Positions 8,378 to 18,049 of a DNA stretch of 28,334 nucleotides are shown one piece after another; the first letter of the stretch is position 1; each line of letters opens with the position of its first letter. This stretch comes from Bacteroidales bacterium UBA1215. GTDB taxonomy: Bacteria; Bacteroidota; Bacteroidia; Bacteroidales; WCHB1-69. The stretch covers positions 13,276 to 41,609 of the forward strand of contig DBXJ01000058.1 of the NCBI GenBank assembly GCA_002309475.1. Direction: 5' to 3'. The notes under the pieces are model-generated. The model saw only the letters and a program-made list of their open reading frames with translations. It had not been told where the DNA came from and did no database searches. The position numbers and the translations under genes are program-made.

Positions 8378-9646
8378 TTATTGTCGGATAAATTTCTTCA
8401 TATGACATCCTTCCGATGTTTGTATTTCCACAATATAAATGCCTTTGGCTATTCCGCTTACATCCACGGTGCTGTTTTCTGTTTTCAGCACTTTTCTGCC
8501 GGAAAAGTCAAAAATGGTGATGCTACGAATAGGGGAATTGGTCTGCACGGTGAATTGGGTGTGAGCGGGATTGGGGTAAAGAAGAACCTTTTCTGCTTTT
8601 TTATCAGTTTCGGGAACGGATACTTCTCCTTCAAACACCGCTTCAATCATGGTGTCTTTGGTGATGGTGAAGGAGAGGGTTTTTGCGGTGGAAATCCATT
8701 CCCCATTACTTTTCCAGCCCGAAAAAGTGCAACCCTCTACGGGTTCGGCTTTCCAAGTGATGAGTTCCCCTTTCTGGTAAAAGCGGTATTCAACCCCTTT
8801 AATGTTTCCCTTTTCTTTGGCATTTACAGACGCACCTGCAGAGAGTCCGCCACCTTCAATGAGAAAATCCTGCCAGACGGGAGTGTTTTTGTACAAGTTC
8901 ACTGCGGAAGTGGGCACAATCAACCTACATTGATAACGTATAACGTTGTCAAAGGCATTATGGTGTCCCTTTGGTATTTCGAATGTTTGTGGTACCGGAC
9001 TCAGGTTGACAACAAGTTTCAGTGCCGTATCGTTATAGAAAGTGCCTCCGGTAAAGTTCTTTACAGTTGCAGGGATGATGACAGTGGAGAGTTGTGTGCA
9101 ATACGGGAAATTAGTATATAGTGTATCTAACTTGTAGGGCAATAATACATATTTTACAGAGGTGTAGGAAAATGTGTTTGCAGAAATCGATCTGTCATAC
9201 CGATTACCTAAAAAGGTGATGTTGGAAAGAAACAGCGAGTCTGGCAATCCGCCTGTATGATAAAATGCAGTTTGTTTTATGATTTCTATCTTTTCTGGCA
9301 AATTGATGCTTTTAATATTGCTGTCGTACTCAAAAACGGATGAGTTTAACACTTTCAGGCTTTGTGGAAGGATAACCTTTTCTACTGCCTGCCAATTCTT
9401 AAAGGTAATAGTACCTATTTCCGTGATTCCTTCCGCTATTACAATTTTTTTTATGTTGTCACGAAAAGAGAGAAACACATAGGTATTTGCAGGTAATTTT
9501 CCTTGCCCTGTAATTTGCAAGGTGGAATCACCATTTTCAACAATTATTTCCCAATATACATCTGTTTGGTCTATTCTAACGGGTTGGGCGGTGGTATAGA
9601 CAACCACACCTAATAATAAGGCTAATGCTATTATTTTATCTTTCAT
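8378..9646 (-). CDS. Secreted BspA-type leucine-rich repeat protein with T9SS sorting domain
   Basis: A 422-residue protein with a signal peptide at residues 1-21 (MKDKIIALALLLGVVVYTTAQ). Residues ~25-260 carry BspA-type LRR_5 repeats: IKKIVIAEGITEIG, VEKVILPQSLKVL, LSTVIIPATVKNF and the closing LIVPTSAVNLYKNTP...W. Residues ~270-340 form an InlB/Flg_new-like small beta repeat (GCTFSGWKSNGEWIS ... MIEAVFEGE). From the YPNP motif near residue 358 to the end is a type A T9SS sorting domain. Such proteins are typically displayed on the cell surface and may bind host or bacterial partners; here the ligand is unknown. It is the first gene of a two-gene reverse-strand unit and has its own -7 box. 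Confidence 0.88.
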   Translation of the reverse strand: MKDKIIALALLLGVVVYTTAQPVRIDQTDVYWEIIVENGDSTLQITGQGKLPANTYVFLSFRDNIKKIVIAEGITEIGTITFKNWQAVEKVILPQSLKVLNSSVFEYDSNIKSINLPEKIEIIKQTAFYHTGGLPDSLFLSNITFLGNRYDRSISANTFSYTSVKYVLLPYKLDTLYTNFPYCTQLSTVIIPATVKNFTGGTFYNDTALKLVVNLSPVPQTFEIPKGHHNAFDNVIRYQCRLIVPTSAVNLYKNTPVWQDFLIEGGGLSAGASVNAKEKGNIKGVEYRFYQKGELITWKAEPVEGCTFSGWKSNGEWISTAKTLSFTITKDTMIEAVFEGEVSVPETDKKAEKVLLYPNPAHTQFTVQTNSPIRSITIFDFSGRKVLKTENSTVDVSGIAKGIYIVEIQTSEGCHMKKFIRQ

Positions 9647-9675
9647 TGTTAATTGTTTTATAATCTTTTAATTTG

Positions 9676-9683
9676 CAAAGATA
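9676..9683 (-). promoter_or_regulatory. -7 box for the reverse-strand surface-protein unit
   Basis: Read on the minus strand this is TATCTTTG, matching TAnnTTTG, 29 nt before the ATG of the BspA-type gene. A poly-A/T run flanks it. No clear -33 TTG at about 19 nt was found. Confidence 0.5.
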
Positions 9684-9913
9684 GCATTTTTTTTTTTTTT
9701 ATAAAATAGCTTTTTGCAAAAAAAAATGAAATTTTTCTAAATAGGAATAGTCAGTTGGCAGAAAGGAAGAGCAGGTTTTGTTTTGTATGTTAATATTTTT
9801 TTAATATTAGTGTAATTTTTGTAACAAAGCACAGCTATTTTCGTACAAATAACCGGCTGAAAAATGTGTATAAAAATATGCGTATTGAGAAGCTAAAAAT
9901 CGTATTTTTTTTA

Positions 9914-9921
9914 TACCTTTG
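9914..9921 (+). promoter_or_regulatory. -7 box for the alternative-GlmU/lon/subtilase/uvrA run
   Basis: TACCTTTG matches TAnnTTTG, 19 nt before the ATG at 9941. A TTG at 9885-9887 is 26 nt away, longer than the usual spacing, so the -33 element is uncertain. The 294-bp region between the divergent genes (9647-9940) holds this and the opposing -7 box, plus several A/T tracts, and no other gene. Confidence 0.55.
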
Positions 9922-9940
9922 CAAGTTTGAATAAAAAAAG

Positions 9941-11122
9941 ATGAAAATAGTATTATTTGACAATAAACATCGTAGCGACCTGTTACCCTTGACCTTCACA
10001 CGGCCACAAGCGGACATTCGTGTAGGTATTATGACCATCAGAGAAAAGTGGGAGAAACGTTTGCATGCCGTCACTTCCACCTATACACAAAACTATCTGT
10101 CTGCCAAATTTCCTATGGAAGTCGGCAGTGATTATTTGTTTATCAATGCATCTATTTGTCCGACTGACGATTTGGTGGAGAAAATACTGCAATTGCAGAT
10201 GGGACAGTCATTGGTGAAAGAAGATGAAAAAATTGCCCATCGTTTGCCGTCCTTGCCTTCATCTTTGGACGAATATGAAGGAGAAAAAGTGAGTTATCAA
10301 GGGGAATATACCGCCATATATCATTTATGGGATATCTTCACTTGCAATGAATCGGAATTGCGAGCAGATTTTGATATTATTACCAAAGGACGTATTAGTC
10401 AGCCATTGAGTGACAGCAATCGTGTTTTTTGTCCAGAGAACGTGTTTGTGGAAGAAGGTGCAGTGGTAGAATGTGCGGTGATAAATGCCAAGGATGCCAA
10501 AGTTTATATCGGCAAGGATGCCGAAGTGATGGAAAATAGTGTCATTCGGGGAAGTGTAGCCCTGTTGGAGCATGCTCAAATAAAAGTGGGTGCCAAAATT
10601 TATGGTGCCACTACCATCGGTCCCTATTCCAAAGTGGGTGGAGAGTTGAGCAATGTGGTGATATTCGGCTATAGCAACAAAGCCCACGATGGTTTTATGG
10701 GTAATTCGGTATTGGGAGAATGGTGCAATATCGGTGCCGATACCAATACTTCCAATTTAAAAAACAACTACGAAGTGGTAAAATTGTGGAATTATACTTC
10801 ACAAACATTTTTACGGACAGGCTTGCAATTTTGCGGTTTGATTATGGGAGACCACTCCAAATGTGGTATCAATGTAATGTTCAATACCGGCACCGTGGTA
10901 GGCGTATCGGCCAATATCTTCGGTTCCGGCTATCAACCCAACTTTTTTCCGTCCTTTCATTGGGGAGGTGGGAATGTTCCCGTTTCGGACTATAAGTTGG
11001 ATGTGGCAAAAAAAGTAGCTGACAGAGTATTTAAGCGTAGAAACAAAGTCTTCGACGAAGTGGAAAGTCAGATTTTGGATTCGGTATATCAATTGACAGA
11101 AGAATATAGAAGAAATTACTAA
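9941..11122 (+). CDS. Alternative bacterial GlmU: UDP-GlcNAc diphosphorylase / glucosamine-1-P acetyltransferase-like
   Basis: A 393-residue cytosolic protein of the Bacteroidetes two-domain 'alternative GlmU' group. The N-terminus (LFDNKHRSDLLPLTFTRPQ, residues 5-23) replaces the classical nucleotidyltransferase GxG..T signature but keeps the start pattern of this group. From about residue 165 to 370 a left-handed beta-helix of hexapeptide repeats is visible (isoleucine/valine every sixth residue, e.g. AKVYIGKDAEVMENSVIRGSV; LGEWCNIGADTNTSNL; GTVVGVSANIFG). The expected role is to make UDP-N-acetylglucosamine for peptidoglycan and lipid A. lon follows after 26 nt. The uridylyl- and acetyl-transfer activities are inferred from the family, and a related sugar-nucleotide role is possible. 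Confidence 0.85.
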   Translation: MKIVLFDNKHRSDLLPLTFTRPQADIRVGIMTIREKWEKRLHAVTSTYTQNYLSAKFPMEVGSDYLFINASICPTDDLVEKILQLQMGQSLVKEDEKIAHRLPSLPSSLDEYEGEKVSYQGEYTAIYHLWDIFTCNESELRADFDIITKGRISQPLSDSNRVFCPENVFVEEGAVVECAVINAKDAKVYIGKDAEVMENSVIRGSVALLEHAQIKVGAKIYGATTIGPYSKVGGELSNVVIFGYSNKAHDGFMGNSVLGEWCNIGADTNTSNLKNNYEVVKLWNYTSQTFLRTGLQFCGLIMGDHSKCGINVMFNTGTVVGVSANIFGSGYQPNFFPSFHWGGGNVPVSDYKLDVAKKVADRVFKRRNKVFDEVESQILDSVYQLTEEYRRNY

Positions 11123-11148
11123 TTAAGAAAAAAATAAAGAAGAAATAT

Positions 11149-13590
11149 ATGCCAGGTAAAATCAAATTTTTTGATGATTTAGAAATATTGAAAGATGTAT
11201 TAGAGGGCGAAACAGGCATTGTTCCCATGCTCACCGAACAGGAATCCAAACAGTTGATGGATATAGATTTGCCGTCAACCATGCCGGTGTTGGCATTGAG
11301 AAATACGGTTCTTTTTCCGGGCATTGTCATGCCTATTACAGTCGGTAGAACCAAATCGTTGAATTTAGTGGAAGAGGCTTTTAGCAACAAAGCTTGTATT
11401 GCAGCCGTTGCACAAAGAGATCCTTCTGTGGACGACCCTTCAGAAGACGATTTGTACAAAGTGGGTGTAGTGGCAAAAATATTGCAAGTGTTTGAAAGTC
11501 CTAATGGTCCGAAAACTATTATTATTCAAGGTATCAAACCGCTTTCTTTGGTAAGACTGATACCCAATCAAAAATATCTTTTGGGCGAAATAGCCGAATA
11601 TCCTACCAATGATTTTGACAGAAATATTCTTGAAAAACAAGAATTTAATGCGACTATCGCTTCCTTGGTGGATACGATGACTTCATTTATGAACTATTCT
11701 AAAGGAACTGTTCAAGAAGATGCCTTTAGAACATTTAAAAAATTGAACAACAGAGTTTTCATGATTTATTTTGTTGCCGCAACCCTATCTTTGGAGATGG
11801 AGAAAAAACAACAAATTTTGGAAATTCAAGATATTGAAGAGCGAGCCATTGCAGTTATCAAAGAATTGTCACAAGCATTGCAAATTACGCAATTAAAGTC
11901 ACAAATTCAAAAGAAAACTAAAATGCAGCTTGATAAGCAGCAGAGAGAATATTTCTTGAATCAACAATTGAAGACCATTCAAGATGAATTGGGAGACAAT
12001 GGCGTTGACAGTGCTGTGTCAGAACTGCAGGAAAAAGCCAAAAACAAACGTTGGGACGAAATTACACAGCAGCAATTTGAACGAGAATTGAAGAAGTTGC
12101 AGAGAATGAATCCTATGTCTTCGGATTTTACCATACAACTCAATTATTTAGAGTTGCTGGTAAGTTTGCCATGGGGAGAATATACTGCCGATAACCTTGA
12201 TTTGGAAGCAGTAAAGAAAATATTAAACGAAGACCACTTCGGACTCGAAAAAGTGAAAGAGCGAATTTTGGAATATCTGGCAGTCTTGCAGTTGAAAGGA
12301 GATATGAAGTCGCCCATATTGTGTTTTGTCGGTCCTCCGGGAGTCGGAAAGACTTCTTTGGGCAAGTCGGTGGCTCGTGCAATGAATAGAAAATATATTC
12401 GTATGTCCTTGGGAGGCGTACGTGATGAATCGGAAATTCGCGGTCATAGAAAAACCTACATAGGTGCTATGCCGGGACGAATTATTGAAAGTATTAGAAA
12501 AGCAGGTTCCTCCAATCCTGTATTTGTTTTGGATGAAATAGACAAGTTGTCGGGAATGAATATCCAAGGCGATCCTTCTGCAGCCATGCTCGAAGTGCTT
12601 GACCCTGAACAAAATACCACCTTCTATGACAATTATTTGGAAACGAATTATGATTTGTCAAAAGTATTGTTTATTGCCACTGCCAACACTTTGAGTACGG
12701 TGCATCCGGCATTGATAGATCGTATGGAGATAATCGAGTTGAGCAGTTATCTGATAGAAGAAAAAGTCAATATTGCCAAGCAACATTTGATTCCGAAGCA
12801 AATTAAAGAACATGGTTTGAAAGCCAAAGATATTTCTTTTTCCACCAAGGTGATAGAAACCATCATTGATGACTATACCCGTGAAGCAGGAGTGAGAGTC
12901 TTGGAGAAACAAATAGCTAAAGTAATTCGCCATCGTGCTTGTCAAATGGTTAAGCAAGAACCTTTTAGCAAAGCCATCAAAAAAGAAGACTTGCCGGAGA
13001 TATTAGGTGTGCCTATGTTTAAACGTGAGGAAGATTTTAAATTGGATGTGATAGGTGTTGCCAAAGGTTTGGCATGGACATCGGTAGGCGGGGAAGTATT
13101 GTTTGTAGAAACTGCCGTATCGGAAGGAAAAGGAAATCTGGTGCTTACCGGCAATTTAGGAGATGTGATGAAAGAGTCGGCAACCATTGCCTACGAATAT
13201 GTGAAAATTCATGCCAAAGAATTTAATATCAATATGGAAGAATTGATGAAAAAAGATGTCTATATCCATGTGCCCGAAGGTGCCACTCCAAAAGACGGTC
13301 CGTCGGCAGGTATTACCATACTGACGGCTTTGTTGTCAACATTTACCAACACTCCTATACGTTCTAATTTGGCCATGACAGGTGAAATTACCTTGAGAGG
13401 GAAATTGACACCGATAGGAGGTGTGAAAGAGAAGATTTTAGCCGCCAAACGTGCCAATATCACTACATTGGTATTGCCGGCAGCCAATCAAAAAGATGTG
13501 GAAGATGTAGAAGAAGAATATATTCAAGGTCTTGAATTCCACTATTTTGACAATATGACAGATGCTTTGAGATTTAATCTTTCAAAATAA
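11149..13590 (+). CDS. lon: ATP-dependent protease Lon (endopeptidase La)
   Basis: An 813-residue hexameric AAA+ serine protease of the cytosol that degrades misfolded and regulatory proteins. Order of parts: N-terminal substrate-binding domain (LPVLALRNTVLFPG-like, ~residues 44-260), a coiled-coil stretch (~260-320, rich in Gln/Lys/Glu), the AAA module with Walker A GPPGVGKT at 395-402 and Walker B FVLDEIDK, then the peptidase domain. The catalytic Ser719 is in PKDGPSAG and the partner Lys (762) is in the GGVKEK motif. The C-terminus is complete. The next gene starts 3 nt after the stop, an unusual partner for lon. Confidence 0.97.
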   Translation: MPGKIKFFDDLEILKDVLEGETGIVPMLTEQESKQLMDIDLPSTMPVLALRNTVLFPGIVMPITVGRTKSLNLVEEAFSNKACIAAVAQRDPSVDDPSEDDLYKVGVVAKILQVFESPNGPKTIIIQGIKPLSLVRLIPNQKYLLGEIAEYPTNDFDRNILEKQEFNATIASLVDTMTSFMNYSKGTVQEDAFRTFKKLNNRVFMIYFVAATLSLEMEKKQQILEIQDIEERAIAVIKELSQALQITQLKSQIQKKTKMQLDKQQREYFLNQQLKTIQDELGDNGVDSAVSELQEKAKNKRWDEITQQQFERELKKLQRMNPMSSDFTIQLNYLELLVSLPWGEYTADNLDLEAVKKILNEDHFGLEKVKERILEYLAVLQLKGDMKSPILCFVGPPGVGKTSLGKSVARAMNRKYIRMSLGGVRDESEIRGHRKTYIGAMPGRIIESIRKAGSSNPVFVLDEIDKLSGMNIQGDPSAAMLEVLDPEQNTTFYDNYLETNYDLSKVLFIATANTLSTVHPALIDRMEIIELSSYLIEEKVNIAKQHLIPKQIKEHGLKAKDISFSTKVIETIIDDYTREAGVRVLEKQIAKVIRHRACQMVKQEPFSKAIKKEDLPEILGVPMFKREEDFKLDVIGVAKGLAWTSVGGEVLFVETAVSEGKGNLVLTGNLGDVMKESATIAYEYVKIHAKEFNINMEELMKKDVYIHVPEGATPKDGPSAGITILTALLSTFTNTPIRSNLAMTGEITLRGKLTPIGGVKEKILAAKRANITTLVLPAANQKDVEDVEEEYIQGLEFHYFDNMTDALRFNLSK

Positions 13591-13593
13591 TAG

Positions 13594-15231
13594 ATGATGA
13601 AAGGAAAATTGTATTGTTTGTTGGCATTGCTATTGGTAAATGTTACGGCATTTGCACAAAGTAGTTTATATGTGGTTTCGTTTACCGATAAACCCAATTA
13701 TCATGCTGAAAATCCAATAGATTTTTTGTCACAGAGAACCATGGAGAAAAAAAATCGCTTGCAAATTGCTGTCGGTTACGAAGATGCTCCTGTCTATGCC
13801 ATGTACATCGATTCCGTATTGACGGAACCGGTAACCTATAAAACGCATTCCAAATGGTTCAACTATGTGGTGGTGAGCATGGAAGACACTATAGCACAAA
13901 CTATCAGCCGTTGGTCGTTTGTGAGAGATGTTTGCTTGTTGCGGGATTATGATATGTCGTCCGTGTTGACAGAAGATGATACCGTGCCCGATGATCCCAC
14001 CTTGATGGTTCCAGATCATTACGAATATCCGACATTAACTTTGGATACTTTGTCGTATGGCAGTTTTTATCGGCAGATAGGCATTCACCAAGGGCAATAT
14101 ATGCACCAAGAAAATTACAGAGGACAAAATATGTTGATAGTTATTTTAGATGGTGGCTATGAACATTTGGATACAATGGCATTTTGGCAGTCATGGCGAG
14201 ACAATCAATGTGTTTTTACGCAAAATTTAACCGATGAACCCAATCTGTACAGTGGCACGTCGCATGGCACTACGGTTTTGTCCATTATGGCAAGCAACGA
14301 TATGTATCAGTGTATAGGAACGGCTCCTGAAGCCGATTATGCTATTATAAAAACAGAAGTATGTGATTATGAAGAATATATAGAAGAATTTTTCTTGGTA
14401 AGAGGTTTGGAAATAGCAGACAGTATGGGTGCGGATGTGGTGAATATATCTTTGGGATATACCGAATTTGATACAGAAGCCGATAATCACGATACCGCAT
14501 ATTTGGATGGTTTGCATTATGTGTCATCGGTGGCAGTTTCCAAAGCCACTCGCAAAGGCAGCATAGTTTGTGTGGCAGCCGGCAATTCAGGTGACAATGA
14601 TTGGCATTATATCGGTTCTCCGTGCGATGGACGCGATGGTATCACTGTGGCAGCAGTCGATTCAGCAGGTAATGTAGCAGATTTTAGTTCTCGCGGCGGT
14701 TTGCAAAGTGCAGGAGATAAACCCAATGTGGCAGCTATCGGCTACCATACCTATTATTATGGTTCCAACGATAGTATTGTGCAAGGCAACGGCACTTCCT
14801 TGGCAACGCCAATTATCACCGGTCTGACCACGTGTTTGTGGCAGGCATATCCGGAAAAAACACCTTTGCAAATACGACAAGCCATTATGATGAGTTGTTC
14901 CAACTATCCATATTACGATTCTTTGTCAGGATATGGCATTCCGGACTTCTGGAAAGCATTTAGTATTTTGAAAGTAAATGATTTGTCCTGTCAGAATGTT
15001 GAAAATATAGGTTTACATGTTTATCCGAATCCTTGTCAAGACCAATTGACGATTGAAACGCAAGAAGATGTGAGTATGTCATTATATGATATCAGCGGAA
15101 AGTTGCATTTGCAAAAGTCCTTGAAACAAGGTGTTAATTCTGTCTATATCAAAGACTTGCCAAAAGGAGAGTATATCATACAATTCAATAGTCAAAAAGG
15201 TATAGTTTTCAACAAAATGTTAAAAAACTAA
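13594..15231 (+). CDS. Secreted subtilisin-like serine protease (S8) with T9SS sorting domain
   Basis: A 545-residue protein. The signal peptide ends near ...TAFAQ (residue 22). An N-terminal segment of about 120 residues precedes the catalytic domain and could be a propeptide/inhibitor. The S8 triad is complete: Asp186 (VILDGGYE), His224 (GTSHGTTV) and Ser402 (GNGTSLATP); the oxyanion Asn region CVAAGNSGDN is also present. The last ~80 residues (YPNP ... LYDISGKLHLQ ... LPKGEYIIQF) form a type A T9SS sorting domain, so the protease should be released or anchored at the surface. Two Met codons start the frame; the second (13597) could be used. It is 3 nt after lon and 7 nt before uvrA. It may work in nutrient protein digestion or processing of other T9SS cargo; substrate unknown. 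Confidence 0.9.
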   Translation: MMKGKLYCLLALLLVNVTAFAQSSLYVVSFTDKPNYHAENPIDFLSQRTMEKKNRLQIAVGYEDAPVYAMYIDSVLTEPVTYKTHSKWFNYVVVSMEDTIAQTISRWSFVRDVCLLRDYDMSSVLTEDDTVPDDPTLMVPDHYEYPTLTLDTLSYGSFYRQIGIHQGQYMHQENYRGQNMLIVILDGGYEHLDTMAFWQSWRDNQCVFTQNLTDEPNLYSGTSHGTTVLSIMASNDMYQCIGTAPEADYAIIKTEVCDYEEYIEEFFLVRGLEIADSMGADVVNISLGYTEFDTEADNHDTAYLDGLHYVSSVAVSKATRKGSIVCVAAGNSGDNDWHYIGSPCDGRDGITVAAVDSAGNVADFSSRGGLQSAGDKPNVAAIGYHTYYYGSNDSIVQGNGTSLATPIITGLTTCLWQAYPEKTPLQIRQAIMMSCSNYPYYDSLSGYGIPDFWKAFSILKVNDLSCQNVENIGLHVYPNPCQDQLTIETQEDVSMSLYDISGKLHLQKSLKQGVNSVYIKDLPKGEYIIQFNSQKGIVFNKMLKN

Positions 15232-15238
15232 CTGAAAA

Positions 15239-18049
15239 ATGGCACAAAAAGAAGAGGATGCGATTATATTAAAAGGAATTAAAGTCAACAATTTGCAAAA
15301 TGTTGACGTAGTCATTCCTAAAAATCAGTTGGTAGTGGTTACCGGTTTGTCGGGAAGCGGCAAATCCTCTTTGGTGTTTGATACTTTGTATGCCGAAGGG
15401 CAGCGGCGTTATGTAGAGAGTTTGAATGCCTATGCCCGCCATTTTTTGGGAAAAATCAACAAACCGGCTGTAGATGAAGTAATAGGCATTCCACCTGCCA
15501 TTGCAGTTGGTCAAAGGTCATTGTCGCGAAATCCTTATTCTACAGTCGGCACCATGACCGAGATATATGAGTATATTAAATTATTGTATGCTCGCTTGGG
15601 AAAAACTTATTCCCATATCAGCGGAAAATTGGTAAAAAGAGACAGCGTCACAGATGTTTGCACATTTATTTTCGGCTTGGATCAGTCAAAAAAAATAATG
15701 ATTTTGGCTCCGATAGTTTATGAGAAAAAAAATCTCAAAAAAGTATTGGAAATATTGCTCAATCAAGGTTTTAGCAGATTGTGTGTGAACGATGAAATTT
15801 TGCAAATTACCGATGCCTTGCAGATGTCTTTCAAAGAAAAAGACAAATTGTATTTGTTGGTAGATCGCTGTACATTGGAAGATAGTGCTGAAAATCATTC
15901 AAGAATTGCCGATTCGGTAGAAACGGCTTATTTTCATGGAGACGGCAAATGTCAAGTTAGAATTTATGATAAAGATAATAATGTAAGTATCAGCAATTTT
16001 TCCAATAAATTTGAAGAAGATGGCATTGTTTTTCGCAAACCCAATGTGAATATGTTTGCCTTCTCCAATTCCTACGGGGCTTGCCCGACATGTAAAGGTA
16101 TTGGTGAAATACAGGGTATCAACCCCGATTTGGTCATCCCCGACAAACGTCTTTCCGTATATGAAGGAGCTGTTGTCTGTTGGCATGGCGACAAAATGAG
16201 TGAATATCAAAAATTGTTGATAAAAACAGCAAAATATTTTGATTTCAACATACATACACCTATCAATCAATTGACAGAAAAACAATATCACGATTTGTGG
16301 TATGGAAATGAATATTTTCCGGGTGTAGTCGGCTTTTTTGATTTCATAGAAAAAAATGCTTACAAAATTCAATATCGGGTGATGTTGTCACGATATAGAG
16401 GCAAGACTACTTGTCCTGACTGCAATGGTTTTCGATTGGCGAAAGATGCTTTTTATGTAAAAGTGGCTGACAAAACTATTGCAGATATTGTCTCTATGCC
16501 TTTGGATGAGTTGTTGGATTTTTTCACCCATTTAAAATTCTCTTCCAGAGCAGAAAAAAAAGTGGCAGATTTTCTATTAAATGAAATATGCATAAGAATT
16601 TCTTTCCTTTGTGATTTAGGGCTATCTTATTTAACTTTGAATCGATTGTCATCCACTTTGTCGGGTGGTGAAAGTCAGCGGGTTTGTTTGGCAACATCTT
16701 TGGGAAGCAATTTGGTGGGTTCTTTATATATTTTAGATGAGCCGAGTATCGGTTTGCATAGTGTGGATACGGAGTGCTTGATAAGATTGTTGAAACGATT
16801 GCGTGACATTGGCAATACTGTAGTGGTGGTGGAACATGATGAAGAGATTATCCGTTCTGCCGATTATGTGATAGATGTTGGTCCATTGTCCGGTAGAAAT
16901 GGCGGAAAAATTGTCTATCAAGGAAAATATGACAAATTTCTACGTTCAAAAGAAAGCATTACTTCGCAATATTTAACCCATCAATTGACTATTCCGGTGC
17001 CGTTACAGCGGAAAGCATGGAAGCGTAAGATAAGTGTTAATGGTGCATGTATCAACAATTTAAAGAATGTAAATGTTGATATTCCATTGGGAGTGATAGC
17101 CGTTGTTACAGGGGTATCCGGTAGCGGAAAATCGTCTTTGGTGAAAGGTGTTCTTTATCCCAACTTGCAACGCGAGATAGAAAATCGGCAGATAAATGTC
17201 TCCTCTTCGCAAAAAGTGAAGTTAGTGTCAGGAGACATTTCCTCTTTGAAAGGGGTGGAATTGGTTGACCAAAATCCGATTGGCAGGTCGTCACGTTCCA
17301 ATCCTTTGAGTTATATTGGTGTATTTGAGTTAGTTCGGCAGTTGTTTGCCGAACAGCCATTGTCAAAGGCAAGAGGCTACAAGGCAGGATTCTTCTCTTT
17401 CAATGTTCAGGGTGGTCGTTGTGAAGCCTGCCAAGGGGAAGGATTGATGAAAATAAAAATGCAGTTCATGGCAGATGTGGAAATTTGTTGTGAAGAATGC
17501 CGTGGCACAGGCTACAAAGACGAAACTTTGGAGGTGACTGTAAACGGGAAAAATATTTACGACATTTTACAGATGACCGTAGATGAGTCAATTGCATTTT
17601 TTGAAGGATTGCCGACATCAAAATTGGTAGAAAATATTATTGACGGATTGAAACTGATGCAGCAAGTCGGTTTAGGATATATTCAATTAGGACAATCCGG
17701 CACATCCTTGTCGGGTGGAGAGGCACAAAGAATCAAATTGGCATATTATTTGAGAAAGTCAGACGGAAATGACCATACCTTGTTTATTTTTGATGAGCCG
17801 ACAACAGGTTTGCATTTTCACGATATTGAAAAATTGTACAAAACATTTCGTCTTTTAGTCAATCACGGGCACAGTGTGTTGATTATAGAACACAATATGG
17901 AAATTATAAAATGTGCTGACTGGGTGATAGATATGGGAGAGGGTGGTGGAAAACATGGCGGCGAAATTGTTTTTGCCGGCACTCCGGAAGACTTGGTAAA
18001 ATGCAAAAAATCGCAAATCGCCAAATATTTGAAAGAAAAACTCTCATAG
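15239..18049 (+). CDS. uvrA: Excinuclease ABC subunit UvrA (variant with degenerate first zinc module)
   Basis: A 936-residue DNA-damage recognition ATPase of nucleotide excision repair. Both ABC modules are complete: Walker A GLSGSGKS at 36-43 and GVSGSGKS at 625-632; signatures LSGGESQR (474-481) and LSGGEAQR (824-831), each with a following DEP motif. The C-terminal zinc finger is intact (Cys728, Cys731, Cys751, Cys754). In the first module the second pair CPTC is at 282-285, but where the first CxxC should be (about residues 258-263) the sequence is FEEDGI. This resembles a UvrA paralogue type in Bacteroidetes, so a second classical uvrA may exist elsewhere. It follows the subtilase by 7 nt. 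No terminator with a U tract was seen after it, only a short CTCTC/GAGAG hairpin spanning the stop. Confidence 0.94.
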   Translation: MAQKEEDAIILKGIKVNNLQNVDVVIPKNQLVVVTGLSGSGKSSLVFDTLYAEGQRRYVESLNAYARHFLGKINKPAVDEVIGIPPAIAVGQRSLSRNPYSTVGTMTEIYEYIKLLYARLGKTYSHISGKLVKRDSVTDVCTFIFGLDQSKKIMILAPIVYEKKNLKKVLEILLNQGFSRLCVNDEILQITDALQMSFKEKDKLYLLVDRCTLEDSAENHSRIADSVETAYFHGDGKCQVRIYDKDNNVSISNFSNKFEEDGIVFRKPNVNMFAFSNSYGACPTCKGIGEIQGINPDLVIPDKRLSVYEGAVVCWHGDKMSEYQKLLIKTAKYFDFNIHTPINQLTEKQYHDLWYGNEYFPGVVGFFDFIEKNAYKIQYRVMLSRYRGKTTCPDCNGFRLAKDAFYVKVADKTIADIVSMPLDELLDFFTHLKFSSRAEKKVADFLLNEICIRISFLCDLGLSYLTLNRLSSTLSGGESQRVCLATSLGSNLVGSLYILDEPSIGLHSVDTECLIRLLKRLRDIGNTVVVVEHDEEIIRSADYVIDVGPLSGRNGGKIVYQGKYDKFLRSKESITSQYLTHQLTIPVPLQRKAWKRKISVNGACINNLKNVNVDIPLGVIAVVTGVSGSGKSSLVKGVLYPNLQREIENRQINVSSSQKVKLVSGDISSLKGVELVDQNPIGRSSRSNPLSYIGVFELVRQLFAEQPLSKARGYKAGFFSFNVQGGRCEACQGEGLMKIKMQFMADVEICCEECRGTGYKDETLEVTVNGKNIYDILQMTVDESIAFFEGLPTSKLVENIIDGLKLMQQVGLGYIQLGQSGTSLSGGEAQRIKLAYYLRKSDGNDHTLFIFDEPTTGLHFHDIEKLYKTFRLLVNHGHSVLIIEHNMEIIKCADWVIDMGEGGGKHGGEIVFAGTPEDLVKCKKSQIAKYLKEKLS

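Noticed and set aside
8366..9121. A 251-codon open frame on the + strand antisense to the BspA-type gene
   Set aside because: The opposite strand encodes a well-recognised LRR/T9SS protein; the antisense frame has low-complexity composition and no family motif.
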